A stretch of DNA of 64,000 bases, taken from Stercorarius parasiticus. Lineage: Eukaryota > Chordata > Aves > Charadriiformes > Stercorariidae. Location: positions 1,726,483 through 1,790,482 of the forward strand of contig VWZL01000808.1 of the NCBI GenBank assembly GCA_013396915.1. Reading direction: 5' to 3'. Of the stretch, positions 49,661 through 62,974 are shown piece by piece (position 1 is the first letter of the stretch; each line of letters starts with the position of its first letter). Both the position numbers and the translations under genes were made by a program. The notes under the pieces are model-generated. The model saw only the letters and a list, made by a program, of their open reading frames with translations. It ran no database searches and was not told the origin of the DNA.

Positions 49661-50339
49661 AAAGAAGCCTTCCATCCCTTGACTTCTTGTCTTGATCTAA
49701 ATGGGATAAAGAAGATTAGAAGATTTATCCCAATCTCCTACCTTCCTGAACACCATACTTGTAGGAACATAGTGTAATCATGAAGTGCTCTTGTATGCAT
49801 TGGAGCCCGTGGGCACAAGCCTAAAACTAATGAGACTGATACCAAGTAAAGGGCTGTTGGAGCCCATGCTAACAGGGCTGCTATCAGACATGTTGCTCTG
49901 GGAGCCATCTCATTCTGTAAAGTTGCACAGAAACCCCTGATTTAAACACCTGTGAAGCAGAAGCAGCTGAGCTGTGACAGCAGAAAACTTTAAACACTGT
50001 GATGTAGTTTTCCAAGAAAGCAACGCTGGTATCTCCCCTCTATGCTGTAGCACTGACATATCCTTTGTTAAAAGACAGGCCATCCTTCATCTCTCTCTCC
50101 AAGTACAAATGTCTTACAAGTCAATTCTGTGGTTAATGTAAGCTGACAAAAGGAGTTTTATACACTGTGCAACAATACCCACTGCCACTCACTCGAAGAG
50201 AAGTTACTTCAAGAGCAGCCCGCTCCTGTGTGAGACAACTACTGCCTTGCCAAGCAGAACAGATGACTTGCAGTGGTAACACTCTTTCCTGCTTAAAGTC
50301 CCTCAGCTAGAACGTTACTTCTATCTTGTGGCACATTTG

Positions 50340-50720
50340 AAGATTAATCGGTATCTTAGCCTGCAGTGGTCCAGCTCATTTAAATGCAAACACACTCTGT
50401 GGAGAGCAGAGAGGCTGAAGGAGGTGGGAGGGGAAAGCTGGTGGGCTTTGAAGGAAGTGCAGCCTGCTAATATCTGCAAAAACTGAACAAGAAATAGATA
50501 AAACTAAATTAGAGATCTATTAAAAATAAATTAATTGCTTCTGCAAATGAAATTAAATCTAAGATAATCACTCTAATAGCAGTGTCTCTGGTGAGCACTA
50601 ATGCTTAATTTTTTCTTATATTTGATGAAGGCATCTATTAATTAAAAATACTTATACAAGGTAGAGGCTTGACAGGAATACTCTGTGTAGCTGTTGTTAA
50701 GGGAGCTGCTTCTGTTAATC
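50340..50720. promoter_or_regulatory. Possible conserved non-coding element
   Basis: A tract without transposon signature containing ATTTAAATGCAAAC (POU/octamer-like), several TAATTA/ATTAAT-type homeodomain cores and a GATAA site. Density of such words is high in any AT-rich DNA, so this is a suggestion based on appearance only. Confidence 0.2.
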
Positions 50721-51260
50721 AGTTATTTTAGAAGAAAATGCCTCTACTCTATACAACGAAGGCAGGACCGTACTTCAATAAATCTTATTTAAGGCCTGTG
50801 CTTTCTAAATATCCTCTGTGGCTAGAATTGGATGGAGTAGGCTGCTTTCTACAGATGATATAATACACTTTTCCTTCCCATTGTTTAGTTAGCTTGTACT
50901 GAAAATAAACCAACTTATCCTCCCCCTCCCTTCGGCCCCCCTTTTATTGTTAACCTTTATTGAATTGCTGAACATCCATGTACAAAAGCGGATGATCTGA
51001 TAAGTATGAGTGTATCGTACAAATGAGGAGGACAAAGCTAAACACACATTCAATAGTGGGTATGAAAATATTATCGGACTTTCAAGCAGGGACAAACCAA
51101 AACCATGTGTCAGTAATGAGACTATTCAAAGTAATTTTGATGAAGTTATGATTCTATTGTCCTCCAGTACTGAGAAGGAAAAGCACAGCACGTGTAAAAA
51201 GAATTATTAATTATGCAGCTCTCTGGGGCACTAACTTTTTCAGGATTTTCCTCTTTGTTT

Positions 51261-51276
51261 CACCACCACCACCACC
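51261..51276. repeat. (CAC)n trinucleotide repeat
   Basis: Sixteen bases of uninterrupted CAC units. Confidence 0.9.
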
Positions 51277-51339
51277 TCTATTCCTTTCTTTTTTTCCTCT
51301 CATCTTTTCAACACAGAAGTGCTATGAAAACAGAGAGGA

Positions 51340-51800
51340 TTAGAAGTTGTTCCTGACATATTTCATTGTAAGGTTGTTGGTTTTGTCTTTCTGCATTTAT
51401 TAGTTTGAATTCTGTATGAGCACCTGTTGGCTGTCGAGAATAAATCAACAGGAAGGTCACAAATGGCTTTGTATTGTATGCTCGCCTTTTTCAGCCTGTT
51501 GGGAACTCACTGCTTTGCTATACAGGAATAAAGGCTGGAAAGGCGGCCAACCAGGCTGTTTAACACTATTTCATTATGCGAATTGTGTGTGAATCGCGTA
51601 GGGTCCTCAAACAAAAGTTAATCTTGAAGTCCTGTTGCTAATATTGTCATAATTAACGCAGGCTAGCGACGGCAGGAGTCTCAACTCATGACACCAGTTA
51701 AGTAAGCTATAGTTAAGCTTATCTACCATAGCTATTGCTATGTTGCATGGAGAGAAACAAGCACTGCGAAAGGGCACTTAGAGAAATAAACAGGGAAGGT
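51340..51800. promoter_or_regulatory. Possible conserved non-coding element
   Basis: Complex, non-repetitive sequence that retains unusual CpG clusters for its AT-rich setting (TTATGCGAATTGTGTG, GAATCGCGTAGGG, TAGCGACGGC) next to CTTTGT (SOX-type) and ATAATTAACG (homeodomain-type) words. Retained CpGs and absence of repeat signatures are compatible with purifying selection. No conservation data are available, so this is an inference. Confidence 0.25.
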
Positions 51801-54800
51801 GATATACGGCTGTGGCTTTCTGAAAGCTCTGATAAAAAGGCCTGACTGTGCAGTCCATCATGCTTGGTAAGTCAAGGATGAGTGGCACAAAAGCAAGTGA
51901 TGAATATGTTAAATTGCTAAAAAGTGGAAGAAGGGGACAGCCTAGGAAAAGTGACTTTGACTTAATGATTTTTTTTTATTATGCTACGGGTACTATATAA
52001 CACGGCCATGTAGGAACAACAGAATAAATGCTGCGAGGCCCCTCCCTTTTTTAATCCAGCTGCAATGCAGCCAAAGGAGGGGGCAGAGCTGAAGTGAACT
52101 CTGGAGTAAGGAACACTTTTTTTAAGAAAAGGGAATAAAATAAAATGCATTTTAACATGACTTGATATACATTATGGCTCATGAGAATGTCCAGTTCCTC
52201 ATGCCCTTTAAAAGCTACAGCTGGGCTTTACAATTAGATCTGTTTCTCAGCAACACTGCCCATTTCTTTAACTCTGCAGTTTATATACAAGACTACAGCA
52301 CTTGCCTGAGGAATGGAACACAAACTCAATGACCTCCTTGGAATATGGAGGGAGAGGGATGCAACCCTCTCAAACCCAGAAGCCTTTCTCACCTGGCATT
52401 TGGCTCTGCAGGCACTAATGTCCCCTTCCCAAGAAGTTGTACCGCTCCTATGAAAGAAGAACTCAGCACTGATTAAGCCAGAAAGAGGGGGCAAGGGATA
52501 TCATGCTCCAGTCGCTGTCCTAAGTCTTGCTTATGCATTTTGATTGAATGTAACTAAATATCTAGGACTTTCCTCACCTTCTGAATTGCCCAAATAAAAA
52601 TATTCCTTCTTCCTTTCTTTTGTATGACCCCCAGAATCTTGAATTTTTTCTTTAATTATTTTTTTTATTTTTAAAGATACATACTATGGATATATTCACA
52701 ACATTTTAGGTCTGTGGCCAGTTAGATCTCCTTTTCTTTTCATTAATAAAAGATACTTTTACATTTAGCGCTATATTGTTTTCATCAGATTGGGTGTTTG
52801 ATTAAATATTTCTTTTCCTCATATTTTTTTCACCCAACCCTGCAATTTGGAACTACAGCCACTACCAAAGTCAAAACACAGCCAGAATAGCCTTTCTTGC
52901 GCAAAGTGACAGCATTAAGAGTTCTGAGTTAAATTGATGCCATACTGAAGCTCATGGCAAAGCTTCCACTGGCTTCAGTAAAGGTAAGACTTTTCCCAGT
53001 TATTTCACTATATGAAGAGACAGATGTTACAATTCAATCTACCTTAATCTTGCTTAACTTTAAGGAACATTCAAATTACAGGTAATTATAAATGTCAGGC
53101 AAAACCCCCTCAGTTTCTCACCCAGAAGGATGGTTTCAAATGTTGGTCTTTTTTCCATACAGACAGAGACTTTCCAATTCTGATTTTACAGATGCTGTAC
53201 ATACTAGTACAGTAAGAATATGTATTTTGCAGCTTCAAGTGATTATTCCAGTAATAATCAACTAAGAACTCCTAAACTTTTAGCACTTACCCATCATTAA
53301 CATATAGCATGAATTGGCCTGTTCCCCAGACACTTCATTTAACAATAAATTCTCATGATACCTACGTATTGAGCAGGAAAGCAGAATAGACAATAGAAAA
53401 AAAATGAACTATCAATCTGTCCCTAAGTGTTGGAGGACTGGCATTATTCATGGTGCTTTCAGTTCCATTGATGGGCAGCATGCTGCAAGACACACGCAGT
53501 GCCAGCTCACCAGCTCATGTAATTTGTCATCTTTCTGAAGAAGTTGATAGATCTATATAAGTTTTCCCCCCAGGTGAGAATCTGACCCAACATTTAAGAC
53601 ATGACATAGCTTTGATAAACTTGCAATATAAAGAGGATGGTGGCACGACAGGCAAAAGCCTTGTTGTGAAGGCAGGAACAGAGACAACTGTAGTCTGTCA
53701 GCACAGGTGAAAGAAGAAGAGCTGAAGAACAGAATAATAGTGATAAGTACCAGAATTTGATTTCAATAGCCAGAGAAGACTGAGATTTTTTTGCTGGCCA
53801 TTTTACAATTCTCTCACTTGACTTGTTTACTGATGGAAATGTTTGCCAAGAAACTTTGGAAAAATAGTGACATATGAACAATCTGTTGCGGCATATTGTA
53901 GCGGTGTTGTTTGTGCTGCTATAGATACTAAGCTTTTAGCATTTTCGTAATTTGTCTTGAAAAAGCTGGAACTTGGCATGAAATTTTTGGGTGCCTCTAT
54001 CTTCAAGTCAGATGGTTTTCATATTTTTCGTTACATTTCTGTAGATTTTTTTTCTATGTGAAGAAAAGCCCGAAGATATGCTGTGTCAAGGAAAAAAATG
54101 TGCTCAGTTGAAGACAGAAGCAGAAGGTGGGAAAAAACCCCAAACGCATTGCAAAATGAGGAGAAACAGGTGCAAACTTCTTTTCAAGGTGAGAAGAGTG
54201 TTTACAGGACACTCACAGGTCTTATGTAACTGCAAAATTAATCAGGCTATGCAAAAAAGGCCTTGGGATTTTTACTTGCTTTTGGTTTCAGATCTTACAA
54301 TGGTGATTTACCTCAATGCTAGTCTTTTGTACAGGACAGTAGCTGGGGTTTCAGTGTGCTCGTTCAGTGGACTCCATAAAGGTCAAATCAGCACACTGAG
54401 GGAAGTATAATCTTCACCGATTTTAACTGTGAACACAAAATGTGTACAAGAAAGCACAAGGGCAAAGAGCTGTACAAGCAGGTCAAGAAAGAACGAGCTA
54501 TGCCATCAGCAACATCACCAAAAAGGCCTGAACACAGAAAAAGATGTCTCCTGCTTCTGTCTGAGCAGGATGCTTTAGCTCTGCCGGCCTAACACTAACC
54601 TGTAAGATACATTTCCATTGCATGAGAAGCCCAGATCAGAACCTCCTGTTCCAGTACTTGAACTGCCATGTGGCTCCGCTGTGGTGGGACAGAGAACTAC
54701 CTACCAGAAAAGTGGATTTCACAAGCACAGCAGATGTATGTTGGAAAGAAGTCTAGAGAGGAGCTGAAGAACAGGAAAAGATAAAAAGGGAACAAAGCCC

Positions 54801-56830
54801 AAACAATATTATTGATGAGTAATCCAACAATAAGGAGAAGAAAATGCCATGTAAATATTGGCCATGAGGGAAGCTGGGAAGTGTGGCCAAAATACTGGTG
54901 TGTGTTATTCCATTTAGGAGTCTTTCTCATCACTTGCTAGGGCTCTGCATGTGGGTAGTTCCCACTACTGCTAAATGCATATGAAATATCACATTTCAGT
55001 CAGAGGAATAAGACTCTGTCCTCCCCCTCCCCGAACCAGAGCCCACACAGGACATCCTACGCTCCTGCCAGGCGTCATCCTAAACACAGCGAAAATCTTG
55101 CCTGACACATGTAAGATTAATAAGGCATTTAGCTAGTGTTATGGAAGTCTTCGCTGCTCTAATGTCATGTCTTATCACAATTCTGCAACAATTTTCTTGA
55201 CACTTTGAACTTTCCATAAGTCTTTTTGAGGGAGAAGGAGGCTGGAAGAGGAGTATTACAAGTGCTGTTGATGAGCCTGTTAACAATGCTTGATCTGTGC
55301 AATTTGGGCACGAAAATACATAGATAATTCTATTTGCTTTTAACATTTTGACTTCTGTAGTAGTGTAACAGGTGGATGCATGGAAAGTTCTTTACAGCAG
55401 CTTTAAAATTCGTCAAAAATAACCGAAAAATTAATTCAAGATAATGTAGCTAGAGATTTGGTGAGATTAAGTGGGATTAGACACGTATATGTAACATGAG
55501 ATATAATCCATCAATGTTTGTATGGAGTGAGTAATATCCTTTATTATATTACCTGAGAAATATATATCCATATCTATGTATAAATTATAGTGAGATATTG
55601 ATGCATGTATTAGAAACAATTATGAACCAAAAGAACAATGGCTAGCCCAGACCTTGCTGATGGTTATTAGAAAGAAAATTCCCCCTCTGGGAATTTTATT
55701 CCACAATTTATCTTCTAATTCACTCTTCAGGAGCTCACATCAGCCACTGTTGCATGCCAGTTACCTACTTATTGGCCTCTAGTACTATCCTGCAACATGA
55801 CTTCTGTGTTCTGATGTTCCCCCCATCAGTCCCTGTCCTGCTGTCTCATACTATGAAACACAAATTACCCGTAAAAATGATAATTCTCTTATTAGTTTTA
55901 AAGGTCAAATCAAATGATGTGGAAAATAAGCAGTGGTGTGACATATAATTTACATAATTGGCACAAAACCACTGTACTAAAGCGGTGTGGAAAAAAAACC
56001 CCCCAAAAATATAAAATCAAGCTTCAGCCTGAAGAAAAGCCAATCAGCCAGATTTGCAGTGAGAGTAAAGCGGAGCTGCACCACTGACTAATGAACAGCA
56101 TGAGCAACCTGACGATCCCCACCACATTCAGTTCTGAATTTCCTCTCCTCTTTTTCCTACCCTTTTCCCCCAATTATACAGACACACAACGAGAAAGGGA
56201 AAATGAGAGATATTTCCCACCAATCCTGGATTTTAAAATGATTCATTTCTAGATCTGGAATGTAATTTTCAAGGTCATTATATAATGACACCACCCTTGA
56301 GTGAAGAGGTAGACATAAAGACGACATTGCCATTCCTACCTGCTGTCCCAAATGATGTTGCACATTGGAGCTAATGAGGTGTGAGCAGAGTCTGTGTTAG
56401 GGGCCTGCCAGTCCCTAGCATCCCCGCTGCTTTTCCCTTGCCTTGGCGCTCAAGACAAGCAGGTGAAGGACTTCCTTTAGTTTTCAGATGAAGGTGCTGC
56501 CAGCACTGCCTTTCTCCTGCAGGGCTCACCATCATGGGCATGGTCTGTGGATCCTGCTTCTCCTTAGGACACAATTCCTGCAGGGATAAGCAGGAGCTTC
56601 AAATACATAGGGTACAACAACACAGACCCCAATGGAGGACCTGCAAAAGCTGAAGCAGTAGCCGATACGCTTGTACAGAGAGGAATGAAACTCACCTTGT
56701 AGCTTAATACTGATTTCCTAAAAGCCCTCACTTACAGAAAACAGACCATGGATAAACGGGATAAACGTAATTTGAATCCATTAAAGAAAAAAAAAAACAA
56801 ACAAAACCCCACCACAATTAAAATCTGACC
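51801..56830. other. Unassigned non-coding tract
   Basis: AT-rich, nothing recognised as gene or well-preserved repeat. Around 52931-52990 a 'ccactggcttcagtaaa' word recalls short dispersed sauropsid repeats. Open frames of up to 110 codons (54078-54410, +) are unsupported. Confidence 0.55.
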
Positions 56831-57140
56831 TATTTAAAAGCAAATTTAGGATTTCTTCTAATGCCCTGATACTGCCTGCTTAAACTGATTAAACACGATG
56901 GCTGGGTTTGGCTGATAATTTTCGAAGCATTTTATAGGGAATTAGATAACTCAAAGAATTGGTAATAAGCTTGACACCTGCTCATTTTTCTCCAGGTTCA
57001 GGGTGCATCCCTCTCTCCTGTCTGCCTTGCACGCAGTCATTACAGTAGGCTTTCTGCTTGGTGCATCTGACAGCTGACACAATGATTCTTATTTCTGAGA
57101 TGAAGACAGAAAGTTGTCCCTATTTGTGTCAATGAACTAC
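56830..57140. promoter_or_regulatory. Possible conserved non-coding element
   Basis: Non-repetitive tract with paired E-box/TALE-type words: TTGACACCTGCTC and CATCTGACAGCTGACACAATG, plus AGATAACTCAAAG. The symmetrical TGACAGCTGACA contains an E-box (CAGCTG) inside two TGACA-type half sites. Suggestive only. Confidence 0.2.
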
Positions 57141-59457
57141 TAATTCCGACTATATTGCTCGTTACTATGACTCAGTTTATTAGTATGTCCTCTTGTGTTC
57201 TTATATCTTAATTTACATGTACTGTATTAACCATGCATATGATTATTTTGCCTCTTATTTTTTTAAATATTGCAAAGCCAGTCTTACTTTACTTTGATTA
57301 ATTAAGGTTGATCTTACCTTAAAATAATTAAGCTGACAATAGCTGTCTACACATAAGAAAAATGGAGTAGGATATCGAGGAAAAGATGTTTTATTATATT
57401 ATGTCTCCAGTTCATTTCATATCATATGTATTTATCATCTTGGTTCTTAATAGAACTTTTTAATCAGCAGAAGTGAGAGAGATCGCTTATTCATTTGACA
57501 TATCACAAATTAATAAAAATGCAATGAATGAGCAAATCCAAATGGTCTTTCAGACCAGAAACTTCGCTGCTTCTGAAGTGCAAAGCTCTGTTATGAAATA
57601 GAATAGGTAAAATTCTTTTAGCTATCAACAGGGGTTCATGGAATCCACTGCATATATTAAAGGAATTCCCACAAGGTATCTATTCAAGGTCAAGTTATTT
57701 TATATTTCCATAATATTAAAAAGAGGAAAAAAAGTAATACAATGACACACTGAAAGAGGGCATCAGGTAATTAGATAAGGAACATTCATGATCCAGGTAT
57801 TCGGAAAGCTTAAAACTAATTTTAGAAGTGAGCAATATCGCTCACTTTTTTTTAGGATCAGATTAACAACAGCCTCCAAAAATATAGCTGAGTCGAAATA
57901 TACTAACGTCATGATAAAAGTCTCTTTGCACATGGCTATCAGAGATACCACAAGTGCAAAAAACTCAGGCAATACTGATCAATCACTAGAAAATCCTTAC
58001 AGTTCTCCAATATTGACAGAAATGCATACATAATTAATAATCGCGTGAATTTCCTTTTCTCAAAGCTTTCATATCAACATATAATGCAATGTTATTAAAG
58101 CTATTAAAGTTTAGGAAATAAATGGCCAAGTAGCACACGTTCAAACACCCGATTTTTACTACCCCATCCCTTTTTCAACCCTTGCCTTTTGTTTTTCCTG
58201 CCTATTTGCTATATCTCGTCTCTGACAACAGATTTGAAGGGTGAGAGCTGTCACTTCCGATGTTTGTACTACACTGGTCACAACCAGGCCTGTAGATGTT
58301 AGAATAATAGGAATAAATCACAGCCTGAGGGGACAGCTCAAGCAAGGGAAATATGCTTTATCACAAAACAGCTGGATCTCTAGTGGTACCTGGGCAAACT
58401 TTCCTGCACTGATCACAAGCATACCCTGACAGGCCCATGCTGGGAACGAGGAGCTCAGCGCTTCTTCCGTTGTGTGCGTTTCCCCACTTTCCTTGGCTGA
58501 CACCACTCACATTTATAGGGTGCTTGTGTCATGCTGAAACTATCCTATTAACATGTGAATTGACACCAGCTATTGTTTTGCACAGCACTGTCTGGAGTTA
58601 AATATGTCCATTTTCTTGAATTTGAGTATAATATTTATAATAATTATTACTGACTTTTTTATCAACAGTAGGCTTCTCACAGACACAGGCCAACTTACAG
58701 ACTTCTATCCGCAGATAGCAGGTATAAATTAGTCATGCTTTTATACCTGTTATAATGCTGAAGTGGCATAAAGCAGCTTTAGTATGAGTCTTGATCATAG
58801 TATACTTCATCAATTGTGATAATTATTGCATCTGATGCTGTTCCAGCCCAGCCAGGGGATGGAGGGTGTGGGCAAGAGGTTTCCTCATGGCTGGGCCTGA
58901 GGGACAAAGCTGCATCCGAGAATTGGTAAGACACCGATCCTATCCCTTGCTGCCAGACTTGGTAAGTGTCACCCTATTAAGGAACTGTTCCTTGGTTCCA
59001 GAACCTGATTTCTCCCACTATCATGGGGGTGACAAAGATCAGTAGAAGGCAGATTATAAGATCAAACGTTTGCCTTTGGTTTCTATTGTGATTATGAATG
59101 AAGAGACACCTATCATTTTTTTATTCTCATTGACTCCTTTTCTGGTATATGCTGTTTATTATCCTGGACTGTAGGGTTTCAAGGGTAGACATTGTGGGCT
59201 TACAAATTTCACACTTATTGTCACTTCCTTCTTTATGTTTTGGAGACAAACAGTGTAGAAAGTTATAAATAGGATAGAGAAGACACACTTAAAACAAGTA
59301 AAAGTTGTTGCTTACGACAGTTGGAAATAGTTACATTTCTCCCAAATCTCAAGATCAGGCAAGATTTATTTTTCATTTGTGGCTTGGTTCAGTATGGGAG
59401 CACATGAACACTGTAATCTGTCTATCGTATAATAACTCTGGACTATCATATAATAAA
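57141..59457. other. Unassigned non-coding tract
   Basis: AT-rich sequence with no recognised gene or transposon; short open frames up to 81 codons are unsupported. Confidence 0.55.
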
Positions 59458-59522
59458 GACTGGATTTAGACGAGTGAAAGAGACATTTCTGAGAAATGGC
59501 AGGTGAGAAAACACACTGAAAG
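59458..59522. repeat. Local dispersed repeat, copy 1
   Basis: About 65 bases similar to 60288-60352 in the same orientation. Shared blocks: GATTT, GAATG/GAGTG-AAA, TTTCTGAGAA, GATGAGAAAACACACTG (copy 1: GGTGAGAAAACACACTG). Roughly three-quarters identical by eye. Confidence 0.75.
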
Positions 59523-59655
59523 AAAAGGACAGACCTATGTTGCAAAATGGAAAGATTATGTACACACCAGCTTATTCATCATTACCGATTACTGCCATCA
59601 GATCAGAACAAGATTTTACCTGAAAAGCTAGTATTGAGCAAAGAAAACAAAAGTT

Positions 59656-59671
59656 AAAAAAAAAAAAAAAA
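59656..59671. repeat. Poly-A tract (16)
   Basis: Uninterrupted A run between the two local repeat copies. Confidence 0.9.
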
Positions 59672-60287
59672 GCAGTAGACTTCTTTTACAACAATTTCTT
59701 CAGAGGCTAAGGATGAGGTTGCTGCACTGAAATAACCACCATTTGCTGATCACAATTAGTATCAGTGTTTTCTCAGTAACAAAAGAAAGCACAGTAGTGG
59801 TATAAGCCTGCCAATTTTGTACTAAATAAAAATATTAAAAGTGTACTGTGGATGCATAGTCTGTCTTTTTTTAAGACAGTATTTTAAAGCTGTGTTCTCC
59901 ATTAATGTATATTTGCTTTATGCAGTGTTCCTCTACATTATAGAATGTATGAAGAGGGGAAACTTGTCTATCTCCCTCCACGGCTGATGGCCCAAGGGAA
60001 CCACAGTTGTCCTTACCCCTCTTGAAGTGGTCCACATCAAACTAAACTATGAACTGTTCCCCCCGAACCCCACTTTCCTGCATGACTGCAGGCAACCAAG
60101 TCATTTCCAACACGAGAAGAGCTCTTGGGTTTGTCCGCCATAAGCTCTTGTGTTAGGAATGATCGGGATACCTGGAGCAATGGTCAGCTATATCTGTAGG
60201 GTAACTTTTCCCACTCTGAGACAGTGGGAGTGTGGAGCCTACGCTGGGATTCGAGGTTATGACAGGTAGGGATTCCTTTTAGCTCTA

Positions 60288-60352
60288 GACTTGATTTGGA
60301 TGAATGAAAAAGATTTTTCTGAGAAGCATCAGATGAGAAAACACACTGGAAA
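60288..60352. repeat. Local dispersed repeat, copy 2
   Basis: Partner of 59458-59522, 830 bases downstream. It is followed within 26 bases by a strong hairpin that copy 1 lacks. Confidence 0.75.
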
Positions 60353-60377
60353 TGTATAAGAGAAACCCAGCTGCGGC

Positions 60378-60409
60378 CATTGAAATGTTCCTAAATGAAC
60401 ATTTCAATG
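60378..60409. repeat. Perfect hairpin, 13-bp arms, 6-base loop
   Basis: CATTGAAATGTTC and GAACATTTCAATG flank CTAAAT. A single further mismatch-free extension is not possible on the outside. Confidence 0.92.
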
Positions 60410-61769
60410 TGGACACGTTGAATTTAGGCCTGAGGAAGAGCATGGATCTGTGTAGCCATCAACCCTCCTGAAAAGCAGCCTCAAAACGCTCCTGAATGAG
60501 AATTCCCTACTCAGCCATACGAGTGTATCATCATTTGGAGGCTGTGGGTGTGACACTGGTATTACTTGAACTGGTTTCAATGGCGCAACAGCAGTGATTT
60601 GTCTACCTAAGGCTGGTCTTGACAGTAGCTACTGAGACATCAGAGTCAGGCCAAGAAAAACATAATTATGCATTATTCTGACAGCCAGTCTGTCAGCAAG
60701 TTATTACCTAACCTACAACTACACATAGCCCATTCCCAGAAAATTAGTAAGACTCAAAACAGATCATAACCGAATGTATTTCGGTGCAAGAACAGCCAAT
60801 TTACTCACCCTTCACCCACCTGCAGAAGACACCTGATGGCAACTTTACGTATGCTTGAACAGACTGACAGCAGGTAGGAGAAGGAGTTTCAGATTTGGCA
60901 TAAACAGTAGCTCATCTCATAGTTTTCAACTGCTTGTCTAGAAGATGTCAAGGTAACGAGTCCTGAAGTGAGCTCTGTGAGATGTTTATCTTCCGAGGGC
61001 AATGTTGCATTTATTATTTTTTTTTGTGACTAAACCTCTTGGTGGTTTGTAAATATCACAATCTTTTTTCTTTTTACTCAAAAGGGACACAAACAAAAAG
61101 ATCCCAAAATAATCCAATGAATGGAATGGAGTCCTGAGAAGAACATTCATGGCCATATTTCAAGAGCTGTTGTCTAGATTTCTGTAAGATGTTTGGAAGC
61201 GTTTCCCTGAAATAAGCTCCATTTGAACCAAGGTACAAATGAATAGAGAATACAGATTAAACGGCACCACACTGATTTGGTGGGGTTTCATCACGCACTC
61301 ACTAGGGTTAACATGGAAGGCTGTTTTGAGCCTTCTGTCCCTATGTTTTATAAGCAAGCTGCAGCAGGACTTCTGTCAGCAGAAGTTAAATGTACCAATT
61401 GAGGGCAGTATATCATCTGCACAAGAACTCGCTCAGAAATGGAGCATACGTTTGTTCTGTAAAATTTTTTCAGCCAACTAACTTTTCTTTCTCATCAGAA
61501 TTTTTTTTCCAGCAGATTTTTCCAGTGAGTTACAGAATGGATGTTATGACACACAAAAAAATCCAGTCTGCTCCTGTCTGTACAGAACAGAATGTGGCTC
61601 TCTGGCTTAATCTTTCAGTGATCACTAAACAGAGGAGCAAATTATTGCTGCAGGAGGTCTGAAGCAGTTTATGCAATATTTTGCTCATGAAGACTTACTG
61701 TGATTTCTCAGCAGTCATACCTTATTGCTTTTTAGCATTCATAGAATTTGCAACAAACACGTTAGGAGT
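60410..61769. other. Unassigned non-coding tract
   Basis: No recognised gene or repeat. The paired open frames near 61160-61662 (up to 90 codons) have no recognisable product. Confidence 0.55.
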
Positions 61770-62165
61770 TGCCAAATGCAGTAGCCAGATAGAGGCGAGG
61801 CTGCTGCAGCTCCATGTTCCCTCGTCCAGCGAGTAGTGAGGCTGAGCATCTATTCCTAATAGGTACCCACACAAACACAGATATACAACAAATATATACA
61901 TAGACACAGGGCCAGCTACGTGGCTCACTGCAGATGGAAACACTAAGCGCTCACACAAACAAACAACACCAACAGCCTCCTCTTGTTTTCATCTCTGGCT
62001 GAGCAGGATAAAAACCTGTTAGTTGAAAATATTCATACACACACCCGCATATATAAACGTATATATCTACACACACATAACGCGGATGCCCTAAGTAACT
62101 GGCCTCAAACAGCCTACCCAATGGCTTGCCCTCAATCCTTGCTCCCTCCAGCTGCAGGCACCTCA

Positions 62166-62196
62166 GGACCAGCAGCCCCACTCCAGCTGCTGGTCC
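62166..62196. repeat. Perfect hairpin, 10-bp GC-rich arms
   Basis: GGACCAGCAG and CTGCTGGTCC flank the 11-base loop CCCCACTCCAG; thermodynamically the strongest small stem seen by eye. Confidence 0.9.
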
Positions 62197-62349
62197 ACAA
62201 AGGACCTTGCATGTACACTAGATATCCCTCCACCAACTAGTCCTAAGCACTCAGCCTGTCCAGTAACCGGCCCTGGATCTTCTCATCTCTATTTGCCTCA
62301 TGCAGATGCACACGCATGCAAATGGATCCCACTCACTCAACACCACAGA

Positions 62350-62473
62350 CTTACAGACTTTATGGTCTCCCTAGTGTTTGTCTTAGACTTCTGTGTCCCT
62401 GCCCTAGCCAACTTGCAGACCCTCTGGTCTCTCTGGTATCTGCCCCAGGCTCACAGTTGCCTTGATACCTGGC
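62350..62473. repeat. 62-bp tandem repeat, two diverged copies
   Basis: CTTACAGACTTTATGGTCTC at 62350 is matched by CTTGCAGACCCTCTGGTCTC at 62412. Similarity is clear over the first 38 bases of each unit and fades afterwards. Confidence 0.6.
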
Positions 62474-62948
62474 TCACAGGCCTCTTATTCTACTCACAGG
62501 TAGTCTGGTTTGTTACTTGCTAGCAATTGCACACATGTATGCATGTATGCGCTCTTGCTCGCTCCTTTTGCTGGCACCACAGGCACACGAGCACCTGGCA
62601 ATGAGACACCCATACACACACAAATGCACTCAGAACAGAGAGTCCCCCTCACCCAGCAAGAAACTAAGCTTACTGAGAACACAGGACAAACTGCAGTGAT
62701 CAGGAGACCAATCCCTGTTACACCTTTTTGATTTTCTGTGCTTGTTCCTTCCCAAACCACCTTGATCCCTCTCCTTTCCCTCCCTTCCCACCTCTCTTAA
62801 GCCAATAAATCTAAAGATCGCAATATGTTGCTCCCCACACCCCATAATGAGGCCCACAGCTCAGTCGGTAACCCCCTCCCATCTGTAAGGTGCTAGAGAG
62901 ACCATCTCCCTTTGTCCCACAGTGCTGATGGCTCTCCAGCCCCTGGGG

Positions 62949-62974
62949 CTGAGGCTCCCCTGGGACAGCCTCAG
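62949..62974. repeat. Hairpin, 8-bp arms
   Basis: CTGAGGCT and AGCCTCAG flank CCCCTGGGAC. Confidence 0.8.
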
